Assembly (NCBI RefSeq): GCF_900103985.1
Contig: NZ_FNIE01000001.1
Span: 510,466-574,465, forward strand
Source of the DNA: Actinacidiphila guanduensis
GTDB lineage: Bacteria > Actinomycetota > Actinomycetes > Streptomycetales > Streptomycetaceae
Length of the DNA: 64,000 bases
Direction: 5' to 3'
A program made the translations under genes and the position numbers. The notes beneath the pieces are model-generated. The model saw only the letters and a list, made by a program, of their open reading frames with translations. It searched no databases and was not told the DNA's origin. Below, one piece after another: positions 38,686 to 50,226 of this stretch. Position 1 is the first letter of the stretch; each line of letters begins with the position of its first letter.

Positions 38686-40353
38686 ATGCTCACAAGCAGA
38701 CCAGTACTCACCGCGAGCGCCGTCGTCCTCGTCGTCGCAGCCGCACTGACCCCCGCCGCGGCCGGAACGGCGATGGCCGGGACACTCGGCATCGCGGGGC
38801 GGGCCGCCCCCGCCCTTACCCCGCCCGGCGGCGCAGCCACCCGCGCTGATGTCAACGGCGACGGCATCGCCGACATCGTCGTGTCCACCGGTGCGCGGCT
38901 GACGTACGCCGGGGACCCGAACGCGCTCGGCGTGGACCGGGGCGGCTCGGTCGACGTCATTCCCGGCGGGGGGAACCTGCCCGCCGCCCCGGCCGTCGTC
39001 ATCAGCCAGGACAGCCACGACTTCATCCCCGGCAGCGGGGAGGACACCGACAAATTCGGCCAGGCCCTGGCCACCGGGGACTTCAACGGCGACGGTCTCG
39101 CGGACGTCGCGGTCGGGAACCCGACCGAGAGCTTCGGCACGGCGCAGAACGTCGGGATGGTGACGGTCCTGTACGGGAAGACCACCTCGCCGTACCTCGG
39201 CCTGATCCCCAATACCCTGACGCAGATCGACCAGGGCCAGCCCGGCATCCCGGGCGACAACGAGGCCGGCGACCTGTTCGGCGCGAGCCTGACCGTCGGC
39301 GACTTCAACACCGACGGCTACGCGGACCTGGCGATCGGCCAGCCCGGAGAGGCGGTCGGCAGCACGCAGCGGGCCGGCGCCGTCACCGTCGTCTACGGCG
39401 GCACGCACGGCCTCACCGCGACCGGGTCCGTCGGATTCACACAGGACACCGACGGCGTCAACGGAACTCCGGAGACCGACGACAAGTTCGGGTGGTCGCT
39501 GGCCGCGGGGGATGTGAACGGCGACGCCAAGGACGACATGGTGGTTGGGGCGTCGGGCGAAGCGGTGAGCGGAACGGCGAACGCCTGGGGAGGGGTCTGG
39601 GTGATGCCCGGTTCGTCGAGCGGGGTGAACGCGGCCGCGAGCAGCGACTTCAGCGTGGCGAGCACCGGTACGCAGGACCACCTCCGCTCGGTCGCGGTGG
39701 GCCGCTTCCACGGCGGCGCGTACGCCGACGTGCTGGTCAGCGCCGACCGCAGGAACGGCGCGCCGCAGTACGCCGGCGCCCTGGTCGTCGCCCGCGGTGG
39801 TAGCGACGGTGTCAGCGCGAGCCGGCTGCAGACCATCGACCAGTCCAGCCCGGGGATCGCGGGCACTCCCGAGGAGAACGACTTCTTCGGCGGTTCACTC
39901 GCGGTGGGCGACCTCGATGGGGACGGCTACGACGACCTGGCAGCGGGCACGCTGCGCGAGGACAACGTGGGCACGGTAACCCTGCTGCGCGGCGGTACCG
40001 CGGGGCTGCTCTCGGCGGCCGGGACCACGTTCAACGAGGACAACGCGGCCATCGGCGCGAGCGCCCAGGCGGGCGAGGGCTTCGGCTACGGCCTGCGCAT
40101 CCTCGACGTCACGGGCGACGGGACGCCCGAACTGCTGGTCACCGCCCCCTGGGAGGACGGTTCCTTGCAGTCCGGCGCTCTGTTCCGGCTCTCCGTGGGC
40201 ATCAACGGTGGGAGCCTGACCGTCACCGGCTCCACGTCCGCCACCCGCGGCGCGCTCGGCGGCCAGTCGAACTTCGGCCCCGCGACACCGTTCGCCGGTG
40301 GCGCCGTGGTCACCCTGGACACCAACCAGCAACCTCAGCGCAGGACAGGCTGA
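38686..40353 (+). CDS. Secreted FG-GAP (integrin-alpha-like) beta-propeller protein
   Basis: 555 residues. A signal peptide (AVVLVVAAALTPAAAGTAMAG) is followed by seven FG-GAP repeats, each with a calcium-binding loop such as DVNGDGIADI, DFNGDGLADV, DFNTDGYADL and DLDGDGYDDL. Together they predict a seven-bladed, calcium-stabilised extracellular propeller. Such proteins mediate adhesion or carbohydrate binding; no catalytic domain is visible. AAAGGAGA precedes the ATG. It follows the RHS gene by 45 bp on the same strand and may be co-transcribed, in the slot where an immunity gene would be expected, though it does not look like one. Confidence 0.88.
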   Translation: MLTSRPVLTASAVVLVVAAALTPAAAGTAMAGTLGIAGRAAPALTPPGGAATRADVNGDGIADIVVSTGARLTYAGDPNALGVDRGGSVDVIPGGGNLPAAPAVVISQDSHDFIPGSGEDTDKFGQALATGDFNGDGLADVAVGNPTESFGTAQNVGMVTVLYGKTTSPYLGLIPNTLTQIDQGQPGIPGDNEAGDLFGASLTVGDFNTDGYADLAIGQPGEAVGSTQRAGAVTVVYGGTHGLTATGSVGFTQDTDGVNGTPETDDKFGWSLAAGDVNGDAKDDMVVGASGEAVSGTANAWGGVWVMPGSSSGVNAAASSDFSVASTGTQDHLRSVAVGRFHGGAYADVLVSADRRNGAPQYAGALVVARGGSDGVSASRLQTIDQSSPGIAGTPEENDFFGGSLAVGDLDGDGYDDLAAGTLREDNVGTVTLLRGGTAGLLSAAGTTFNEDNAAIGASAQAGEGFGYGLRILDVTGDGTPELLVTAPWEDGSLQSGALFRLSVGINGGSLTVTGSTSATRGALGGQSNFGPATPFAGGAVVTLDTNQQPQRRTG

Positions 40354-40474
40354 CCCCAGCAGTCGAAAGCACTCGGTGCCGAAGTCATCGCGTCCGTGGC
40401 GCCGTTGCCGTCGCCTTGTGGTGGATCTCGATGGTGCCGTGGTCGAAGCCGGACTGATCGTAGGGGCCGAGACC

Positions 40475-40498
40475 GGGTCGGGCTTGTTCGCCCGACCC
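40475..40498. terminator. Terminator between the FG-GAP and reductase genes
   Basis: GGGTCGGGC and GCCCGACCC form a perfect 9-bp stem with a 6-nt loop between the convergent genes. Confidence 0.65.
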
Positions 40499-40564
40499 CG
40501 GCGGTGGGCGACCGGCGCCGCCACGGCGTGCCCGCTCGCCCCGCACGAGACGAAGGACCGGGGA

Positions 40565-41578
40565 TCAGTTCTCGTGCCGCCCCCTTGCGTCGGGCAGCAG
40601 CATGACCTTGCCGTGCGGGTTGCCGTCGAGACTCAGGCGGACGGCGTCGCGCCACTGCTCGAGCGGATACGTCTTCGCGATCGGGAGACGGAACGCTCCT
40701 TGGGCGGCGAGGGACGCGTACTGCGGCAGCAGGACGGACAGCGGGGTGAGGCCGGGCCGCAGTTCGTCGATGTTGACGCGGGCGCCGAGGTTCCTGGCCT
40801 CCTCATGGTTGCTGATCGTCACCACGCGGCGGGGGTCACCGCCGGCCAGGGCGATGAGGTCGGGCAGTGTCCCCGGACTCGGGCGGGGTGTGTCGAGCAC
40901 GAGGTCGATGTCGCGACCACCGGTCAGCGCGCGCACGCGGGCGGGCATGCCCTCACCGTACGGGGTGACGCGCGCGCCGAAGCCCTCGAGGTCGGCGGTG
41001 AACGTGGGACCGGCGGTGGCGATCACCCGTGCCCCCCGGCGCAGCGCGATCTGCACGGCGGCGTACCCGACCATCGCGCCGGCGCCGTGGACCAGGAGTG
41101 TTGCGCCCGGGTGCAGGTCCATGAGCTCGAGCGTCCACGCTGCCGTCTGCACGGCCATCGGCAAGGTGGCCGCCTGCACCGGGTCGAGCCCGTCGGGTAT
41201 CCGGAACCACCTGTTCAGGATGGCGACGTCGGCCGCGCCGGCGCTCGGCTGCCCGACGAAGTCGGCCGTCCCGAAGACGACGTCGCCGGCCCGGACGGTC
41301 CCGCTGCCGCCCTTGCGGTCGACACCGGCGACACCGACGACGTCCGGGCCGACTGCGTCGACGACGCCGGCCACGTCGCAGCCGATCCCACGGGGCAGCG
41401 TTCCCGGCATGAAACCTCGGCACAGGCTCCAGTCCGCGGGGTTGAGCCCCGTGGCCAGCACCCGTACGCGCACGCTGTCGCCCGGCGGGTCCGGGATCTC
41501 GATGCGCTCCTCACGGAGCACGTCGAAGGGCTCCCCGATCTCGTGGAAGCGGATGACGCGGGACGAAACGCTGGGCAT
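40565..41578 (-). CDS. MDR-family NADPH:quinone reductase / zinc-independent alcohol dehydrogenase
   Basis: 337 residues. An N-terminal GroES-like domain (VLATGLNPADWSLCRG, IGCDVAGVVDAVGPDV) and a Rossmann domain (LLVHGAGAMVGYAAVQIALRRGARVIAT) mark the medium-chain dehydrogenase/reductase superfamily. The structural and catalytic zinc cysteines of alcohol dehydrogenases are absent, so a quinone- or enone-reductase role with NADPH is likelier. ATG at 41578. Divergent from a TetR gene with an inverted-repeat operator between them, so it is probably induced by the TetR ligand. Confidence 0.88.
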   Translation of the reverse strand: MPSVSSRVIRFHEIGEPFDVLREERIEIPDPPGDSVRVRVLATGLNPADWSLCRGFMPGTLPRGIGCDVAGVVDAVGPDVVGVAGVDRKGGSGTVRAGDVVFGTADFVGQPSAGAADVAILNRWFRIPDGLDPVQAATLPMAVQTAAWTLELMDLHPGATLLVHGAGAMVGYAAVQIALRRGARVIATAGPTFTADLEGFGARVTPYGEGMPARVRALTGGRDIDLVLDTPRPSPGTLPDLIALAGGDPRRVVTISNHEEARNLGARVNIDELRPGLTPLSVLLPQYASLAAQGAFRLPIAKTYPLEQWRDAVRLSLDGNPHGKVMLLPDARGRHEN

Positions 41579-41602
41579 GCTCTCTCCTCCAGTACGTAGC
41601 GA

Positions 41603-41639
41603 CAGTCACTGACACTACCAAAGGAAGTGACAGTGACTG
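41603..41639. promoter_or_regulatory. TetR operator in the reductase/TetR divergent promoter
   Basis: CAGTCACTGACACT (41603-41616) and AGTGACAGTGACTG (41626-41639) are inverted copies matching at 13 of 14 bases. They lie between the divergent starts, the usual place for a TetR protein to repress both genes. Confidence 0.72.
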
Positions 41640-41651
41640 ACACCAACTACG

Positions 41652-42215
41652 ATGTGGGTCATGCCGAGAAGCGGCGCCCAGGCGCGTATGAGACTGCGGG
41701 AGGCGGCCCTGGAGCTCTATGCCGAGCGGGGCTACGACGCCACGACCACCTCGGAGATCGCCGCCAGGGCCGGAGTGACCGAGAGGACCTACTTCCGGCA
41801 CTTCGCCGACAAGCGCGAGGTGCTCTTCGATGGCGAGGCAGAACTGCGAGAGGTCATGACCGCCGCGATCGCGTCGGCAGAGGACTCGCTCCCGCCGCTC
41901 TCCCTCGTCCTGCGCGCCTACACCGCGGCGACCCCGCTGTTCGTCGCGGGCCGCCCCGTAGCCGAACGCCGGGCCCGGATCATCGCGGCCACTCCCGCCC
42001 TGCAGGAGAGGGCCCACGCCAAGTCGGCTGCCCTGACCGAGGCGCTGATCAGCGCACTCACGCAACGGGGAGTCCCCGAGCCCACAGCACGGCTGGCCGC
42101 ACGCGCGGGCGCCGCCATCTTCGAACGCGCGAGTCGCGCATGGACCGGCACCTCGGCCCAGGACCTCACGTCGCTCGTCGTCCAGGCTTCGCACGAGCTG
42201 CGCGCCTTGACCTGA
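41652..42215 (+). CDS. TetR family transcriptional regulator
   Basis: 187 residues. The N-terminal helix-turn-helix (AALELYAERGYDATTTSEIAARAGVTERTYFRHFADKREVLF) is a textbook TetR DNA-binding domain; the ligand-binding helices follow. ATG at 41652 or the in-frame ATG three codons later are both possible. It probably represses itself and the divergent reductase through the repeat at 41603-41639. The ligand is unknown. Confidence 0.9.
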   Translation: MWVMPRSGAQARMRLREAALELYAERGYDATTTSEIAARAGVTERTYFRHFADKREVLFDGEAELREVMTAAIASAEDSLPPLSLVLRAYTAATPLFVAGRPVAERRARIIAATPALQERAHAKSAALTEALISALTQRGVPEPTARLAARAGAAIFERASRAWTGTSAQDLTSLVVQASHELRALT

Positions 42216-42221
42216 GAGGCC

Positions 42222-42276
42222 AGTGATTGCACGCTGCCATCGCCGGGCCTACGCTCGCTCACGTTCAGTGATTGCA
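42222..42276 (+). repeat. Direct repeat AGTGATTGCA before the DHFR-like gene
   Basis: AGTGATTGCA occurs at 42222-42231 and 42267-42276, 45 bp apart (about four helical turns), in the short gap before the RibD/DHFR-like start. The spacing suggests a regulatory site or a small duplication. Confidence 0.4.
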
Positions 42277-42315
42277 GTTCGCCATGACATCACTTCGAGG
42301 GCAGGAGCCCGTGCA

Positions 42316-42960
42316 ATGTCCCGCGTGAGGGTCCACAACTTCTCCGTCTCCATCGACGGATTCGCCACCGGCGAAGGGCAGAGTCTCGACGCCCCGTTCG
42401 GCCATGCCGGCACGCGGCTCCATGAGTGGTTCTTCCCGACCCGGACCTTCCAGCAGATGCTGGGCAAGCCGGACGGGAGCCATGGCGTCGATGACGCCAT
42501 CGCCGGCACCTGGGAGGCCGGCATCGGAGCGGAGATCATGGGCCGCAACAAGTTCGGCCCCCAGCGCGGGCCATGGGAGAACGACGACTGGAACGGCTGG
42601 TGGGGGCCCAACCCGCCCTTCCACACCCCGGTGTTCGTCCTGACCCACCACCCCCGCCCGTCGGTGGAGATGGAGGGCGGCACCACATTCCACTTCATCG
42701 ACGCCACGCCGCAGGAGGCACTCCGTCAGGCGCGCGAGGCCGCCGGCGACCTCGACGTGAGGATCGGTGGCGGGCCCACCACGGTCCGCGAGTTCCTCGC
42801 CGAAGACCTCGTCGATCATCTGCACATCGCCGTTGTGCCGATCGTCCTGGGCCGTGGCGAGCGCCTGTGGGACGGACTCGAAGGACTCGAGAGCCGCTTC
42901 CAGGTCGAGTCCGTGACCACCCCCGGCGGCATCACCCACATGACCTTCACCCGGCCGTAA
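42316..42960 (+). CDS. Dihydrofolate reductase-like (RibD C-terminal domain) protein
   Basis: 214 residues. The fold signature of the RibD-C/DHFR superfamily is visible: VHNFSVSIDGFATG near the start, IMGRNKFGP, VFVLTHHPRP, DVRIGGGPTTVREFLAEDLVDHLHIAVVPIVLGRGERL. Members reduce deaminated riboflavin precursors or other substrates with NADPH; single-domain versions like this usually have no assigned substrate. ATG with GGCAGGAG upstream. It follows the TetR gene on the same strand after a 100-bp gap containing a direct repeat. Confidence 0.85.
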   Translation: MSRVRVHNFSVSIDGFATGEGQSLDAPFGHAGTRLHEWFFPTRTFQQMLGKPDGSHGVDDAIAGTWEAGIGAEIMGRNKFGPQRGPWENDDWNGWWGPNPPFHTPVFVLTHHPRPSVEMEGGTTFHFIDATPQEALRQAREAAGDLDVRIGGGPTTVREFLAEDLVDHLHIAVVPIVLGRGERLWDGLEGLESRFQVESVTTPGGITHMTFTRP

Positions 42961-43518
42961 CGACCCCCCGCACAAGGGGCAATCGGCCGCGGTCTCCCAC
43001 CCCGCGCCTTCCGAAGGCCGACAGGACGTCCATCACTTCCGGGCACGGCACCACGTTCGCCCGCCGACACGGTCGACGCGACGGGCCAGGGCGCGCCACT
43101 GGGATCCTGATCGGCAGCGCCGCCAACGACCGCACGACCGTGGCCGGGGCTCGCCGCCGGTCGGGTGACGGTGCGGGCTCGGCAGGACCTCGGGGCAGGA
43201 TGCCGCGGAGATCCCGGGGGCTGAGGCAGGTACGGGTCCGCTCGTTGCCGCCGTGGTCCACCGTGGGTGCGGGCGCCTGGCTCTCCCTATGCCCTGGAGA
43301 CGAAGCGCCGCCGCGGGCCGTCGTCCGAGTACCCCGGGGTGCCGGACGGTGGTGGACCGACTGGTGGCGCGGCGGCGGGTCCGAGCGGCGCGGGACGCCC
43401 GGCCTGGCGCCCGACGCCTGGGCAGCCTGTTCGGGCCGACCTGATCGCATCCCCAGTGGTGAGCGCACTGATGGTTTGAGATGTTGGAGACATGGCCTCG
43501 ATCTGAGGAGGGTGCGAC
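42961..43518. other. Gap of about 560 bp without a recognisable gene
   Basis: All frames here give arginine/proline-rich sequence typical of non-coding high-GC DNA. I see no gene, clear remnant or strong hairpin. It borders the CRISPR-linked region and may be a decayed segment. Confidence 0.5.
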
Positions 43519-43722
43519 ATGGCCCACGACGCCATAGAAGAGATGACCGGCCGTCTGTCACCGGAAAATCGAAGGTGGGTCGAGCAGCTCCCGAACGAAA
43601 AGAAGCGGGAACTCGTGCAGAAGTGGCAGAACGAAGGCGGAGCCACCGGCCTCGGCAATGTCGGAACGGACGTCAACGAGGCCGACGCGGACGCAGTGGT
43701 CGAGAAGTTCCGCAAGAGCTGA
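43519..43722 (+). CDS. Small charged hypothetical protein
   Basis: 67 residues (MAHDAIEEMTGRLSPENRR...VVEKFRKS), highly charged, predicted helical, without signal peptide or membrane segment. Balanced Glu/Lys/Asn content unlike a GC shadow supports a real gene, and GAGGAG-like sequence lies before the ATG (CTGAGGAGGGTGCGAC). I do not recognise a family. It lies about 280 bp before the short CRISPR array and is convergent with the Cascade operon. Confidence 0.65.
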   Translation: MAHDAIEEMTGRLSPENRRWVEQLPNEKKRELVQKWQNEGGATGLGNVGTDVNEADADAVVEKFRKS

Positions 43723-43950
43723 AACTGGCCGCGAAGCGGGTGCTCGGGCCCTCGTGGCCACTGGTTCCGAAGGCTCACCACCCGCACATCACGCTCGCCT
43801 ACGCCGACCATGCAGCCCGCACCGTGGCTCGCGCGATCCCCAAGGGCCGAACTCTCCGACCCGCCGCACGAGCCGGCGACGCTGACGCTGCTGGAGCAGT
43901 GGCAGATCCACGGAAGCGCGGGGCGGCGCCTTGCCGCCGCCCCGCTGGGA
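43723..43950 (+). pseudogene. Remnant of a 2'-5' RNA ligase / phosphoesterase-like gene
   Basis: Directly after the small ORF a frame without a start reads LKLAAKRVLGPSWPLVPKAH, then HPHITLAYADHAARTVARAI. HPHITLAY matches the H-x-T motif of the LigT / 2'-5' RNA ligase (2H phosphoesterase) family. The continuation TLTLLEQWQIHG, typical of the C-terminal strand, lies in another frame, so there is at least one frameshift, and the N-terminal half is missing. It is interpreted as a decayed gene that ends beside the CRISPR array. Confidence 0.5.
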
Positions 43951-44001
43951 ACCCGCCTGCCCGCCTCCGAGGAGCCCACCACCGCACCCGGAAATCGACG
44001 C

Positions 44002-44153
44002 GGGACCCGCCCCGCGGACGCGGGGAGCACATGGACCGATGGACCGCGCAAGACGGCATCGTGGGGCCATCCCCGCGGGCGCGGGGAGCACTCGGCGCCG
44101 GAGTCGACCTCGACGTACACGCCTGGGACCAACCCCGCGGGCGCGGGGAGCAC
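44002..44153 (-). CRISPR. Short type I-E CRISPR array (3 repeats, 2 spacers)
   Basis: 29-nt repeats lie at 44002-44030, 44063-44091 and 44125-44153, with spacers of 32 and 33 nt (61-62 nt period), typical of type I-E. On the minus strand the last repeat begins GTGCTCCCCGCGCCCGCGGGG. The repeat nearest 44153 is the cleanest; the one at 44002 is degenerate, so the leader-distal end lies to the left. Orientation is the same as the Cascade operon. Spacer targets are unknown. Confidence 0.88.
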
Positions 44154-44260
44154 AGGAGCTGACCTGGTGGTTTAGCGAGGCCGACAGCGGTTTTTACTCA
44201 CTTTACTCAAGGGGACGCTGTTGGCAGCGCCCGTGCGGAGCCGTATCAGGGTCATCCGAA
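44154..44260 (-). promoter_or_regulatory. CRISPR leader of the short array
   Basis: About 105 bp to the right of the last repeat are clearly homologous to the flank of the second array (59777 onward), including GAGCTGACCTG, GGCGAGGCC-like and TTACTCACTTTACTCAA blocks. On the minus strand this reads TTGAGTAAAGTGAGTAAAAA upstream of the first repeat, an I-E-type leader. The next ~200 bp up to cas6e hold no recognisable gene; this is where cas1-cas2 would normally be. Confidence 0.75.
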
Positions 44261-44464
44261 GCATCCCAGCCAGAGCTCTCCATGGACTCGGGCGGAGCAG
44301 CCCGCACCTGGCCTACCGGGGCGAACCGTTGCCGAGGCCCATGTCCAGGGCCTCGTCCGCGCCACCAGCCATCCGGCACTCAGCGGCCGAACTTCCTGCG
44401 CCTTGCGGCCTTGCTCCACCCCTGCCGCGGCCGCCGGCCAGCGGTTGCCCCGGACGAGACCTGT

Positions 44465-48053
<3,589 letters not shown>

Positions 48054-48061
<8 letters not shown>

Positions 48062-49679
48062 GTGCGATCTCCCCTCGCAGTTCGGCCGGGGCCCGCTCGC
48101 CGGTCACGGCATCCTCGAAGAGGCGTACGGCCCGGGCCCGCGCGCGGTGGTTGCGGTCGCCGGGCGGCAGGGTGTCGAGCCGCTGGAGCAGCTGGGTGCG
48201 GGCGGTCGCTGTCAGGCCGGCCCCGTACTCGATCAGCGGCTCGGAGACGGGGTCGTCGTCCTCCGGTCCGCGGTCGATCACCTCGTCCAGCAGTTCCTGG
48301 AAGGGGTCCTCGGCCGACGGCCAGAACGCCCATCGGGCGTCGAGCCGCGCCACCTGCCCCGCCTCGTCGGCGGCGCGCATGGCGGGGAAGGCGGTCTCGG
48401 CGGCGACGACGGCGGCCTTCTTCAGCGTCCAGGCGAGGTATTCGGCGATGTCGGAGCCCCGTCGCGAAGCCCGGTACAGGTGCGCGGCCATGCCCGGGGC
48501 GTAGGGGTAGGTGCCGTGCGTCCAGGCGACCGGCAGGGTCTTGTTGGCCAGCAGCCCCACGGCCCACAGCTGGTACGGGGCCCCGGTCCCCATCCGCGTG
48601 TACGGAAGGGATTGCAGCCGCGCGTACATCCCCTCCCGGCGGTCCCTGACCGCACTGTAGAGCGCGTGGGCCTCCAGCCAGAGGGCTCTGCTGGGCGACG
48701 GCCACAGCGGCTTCTCCACACCGCCGGTCGTCCTGCTGAACACCGCGTCCTGAAGGTGGTGCGACGGATCGAGCGCGAGGAGTTCCCCGGCGCCGATCAG
48801 CACCCGGTCGACCATGGCCTGCCCGTGCGGCCCCCGCTTGGGGCGCAGCAGGACGGAACGGCCGAGGGCGCTGTGCAGGTCGGCGGGGCCGCGCGGAACG
48901 CGCGGCTCGGTCTGGCCCTTGAAGGTACGGCGCTCGATGTCGTTCGTGGTCCAGGAGGTGTTGAGCGCGTCGGGTGAGCCGTCGGCGTGGCTGTACGGCG
49001 GGTAGAGGTTCAGCCGGATGGTCTCGCCGAGGGTCCGGCCCAGGGCAACGACGCGAATCCTGCCGGTCAGGCGGCCCGCTGCAAGGTTGGTGACCTTGGC
49101 GCCGAGCCGCGTCCCCGACATCCGGGCCCGCCCGTAGGGGGCGTAGACGTGCTGGGTGAGCGTGGCACGGAAGGCGTCCGCCGCGGAGAGGGGGTCGTCG
49201 CGCTCCAGGTGGTGGTGGTCGAAGTGCTGGTTGTAGTCGCCGGCGTGCTCTATGACCAACTGTGCGGTCCCCGTGGCACTCTCCGTGAAGTCCTCGGCCA
49301 GCCGGGAGTTCTGCATCAGCGGCACGGTGGGATGGAACAGGTCCCAGGACTCCTCGGGCTGACGCTCCAGCCACTCACCCGCCGCCGAGAGGTCCTGCCC
49401 GCCCGTGATCCACTCGCGCCACTCCTCGTCCGAGGACGGGCAGGTACGCGATGCGAAGCAAATGGCCAGCAGGTACTCGAGGACGGCGACGCTCTCGCCC
49501 GGCGAGGCGCAGTCGAGAGCGGCCAGCTCGTCGGCCCGGTCGAAGAGCGCGCGAAGCGAGTAGTAAGCGGTGCAGCCGTCCAGGGCGACGACGGGTATGC
49601 AGGGCTGGTGCCGGGGGTCCCAGGTAGGGCGAGGCGCCGAAGGCGCCGGTCCAGCGGGTGAAGAGGAAACTCCGAGCAA
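48054..49679 (-). CDS. cse1: Cse1 (CasA, Cas8e) large subunit of Cascade
   Basis: About 541 residues. Cse1 recognises the PAM and, in standard systems, recruits the Cas3 nuclease-helicase. PTWDPRHQPCIPVVALDG (N-terminus), ESWDLFHPTVPLMQNSRL, LYPPYSHADGSPDALNTSWTT and RTFKGQTEPRVPRGPADLHS follow the family order, though the middle is divergent. The TTG start at 49679 fits because AAGGAG lies upstream and the homologous region begins soon after, but it is the least certain start in the operon. It is first in the operon, where cas3 would normally precede it; no cas3 is present. Confidence 0.85.
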
Positions 49680-49867
49680 TGCTCCGCTACCGCTCCTTGA
49701 GACATCAACGGCCGGGGCTCCTCGTGAGCGCCGCCCGCCTCGGAACCCTGGGTGTGGATCAGGAGTGCAGGGCACCGCAACGGTCCACCGACAACCGGCA
49801 GTACGCGAGATTTCTACATCAACTCGGCTACGCCGCGCAGCCGTTCGGTTACATGATCTTGGTCGGC

Positions 49868-50044
49868 TCACCGTGGGCGCCTGCCGAGCAGGATGATCAG
49901 GGTGGTGCGGGCGTCCCGGCGGCGCTGGGGGGTCGTGGCGAGGACGGAGATCAGGGCCACGACGAAGAGGGCGCCGGTGTAGAGGATGCCGACGCAGCCG
50001 CTCAACACTGCGGTGTAATAGAGCAGATGAGGGAACTCGGACAT
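49868..50044 (-). CDS. Small membrane protein between Cascade and the STAND gene
   Basis: 58 residues: MSEFPHLLYYTAVLSGCVGI, then a hydrophobic stretch (LYTGALFVVALISVLAT) and a basic tail (PQRRRDARTTLIILLGRRPR). One or two membrane segments are likely, with the tail in the cytosol. The clean ATG-to-TGA frame and composition support a real gene. It is on the Cascade strand, about 190 bp upstream of cse1, and could belong to the operon. I recognise no family. A membrane protein here is of interest because small membrane proteins often act as effectors in defence systems. Confidence 0.6.
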   Translation of the reverse strand: MSEFPHLLYYTAVLSGCVGILYTGALFVVALISVLATTPQRRRDARTTLIILLGRRPR

Positions 50045-50226
50045 CGATCGTCCTTCGGTCGGGAGCCGGATACCGGCTGCTGCGGTGATGGCTCCACCGT
50101 CGCGGTTGAGGTCCCCGGGCCACGAGATCCGCCGACCGTCGCCGACGCGATTTCCGCAGCTCAGGGCAGGTCAATTCGCCGGCGTCCGCCAGGATTCCGG
50201 CGCCGAGTCGGCCGAGGACGGCGCCC

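Noticed and set aside
43948-43978. Possible fourth, highly degenerate CRISPR repeat left of the short array
   Set aside because: It matches only loosely (GGGAACCCGCC..GAGGAGC), and the spacing to the next repeat is about 54 nt instead of 61.
44261-44464. Search for cas1 or cas2 remnants between the array leader and cas6e
   Set aside because: None of the frames shows recognisable Cas1 or Cas2 motifs; the stretch is too short for either gene.
49680-50226. Search for a cas3 fragment upstream of cse1
   Set aside because: No HD or helicase motif is present; the only convincing frame is the 58-residue membrane protein.
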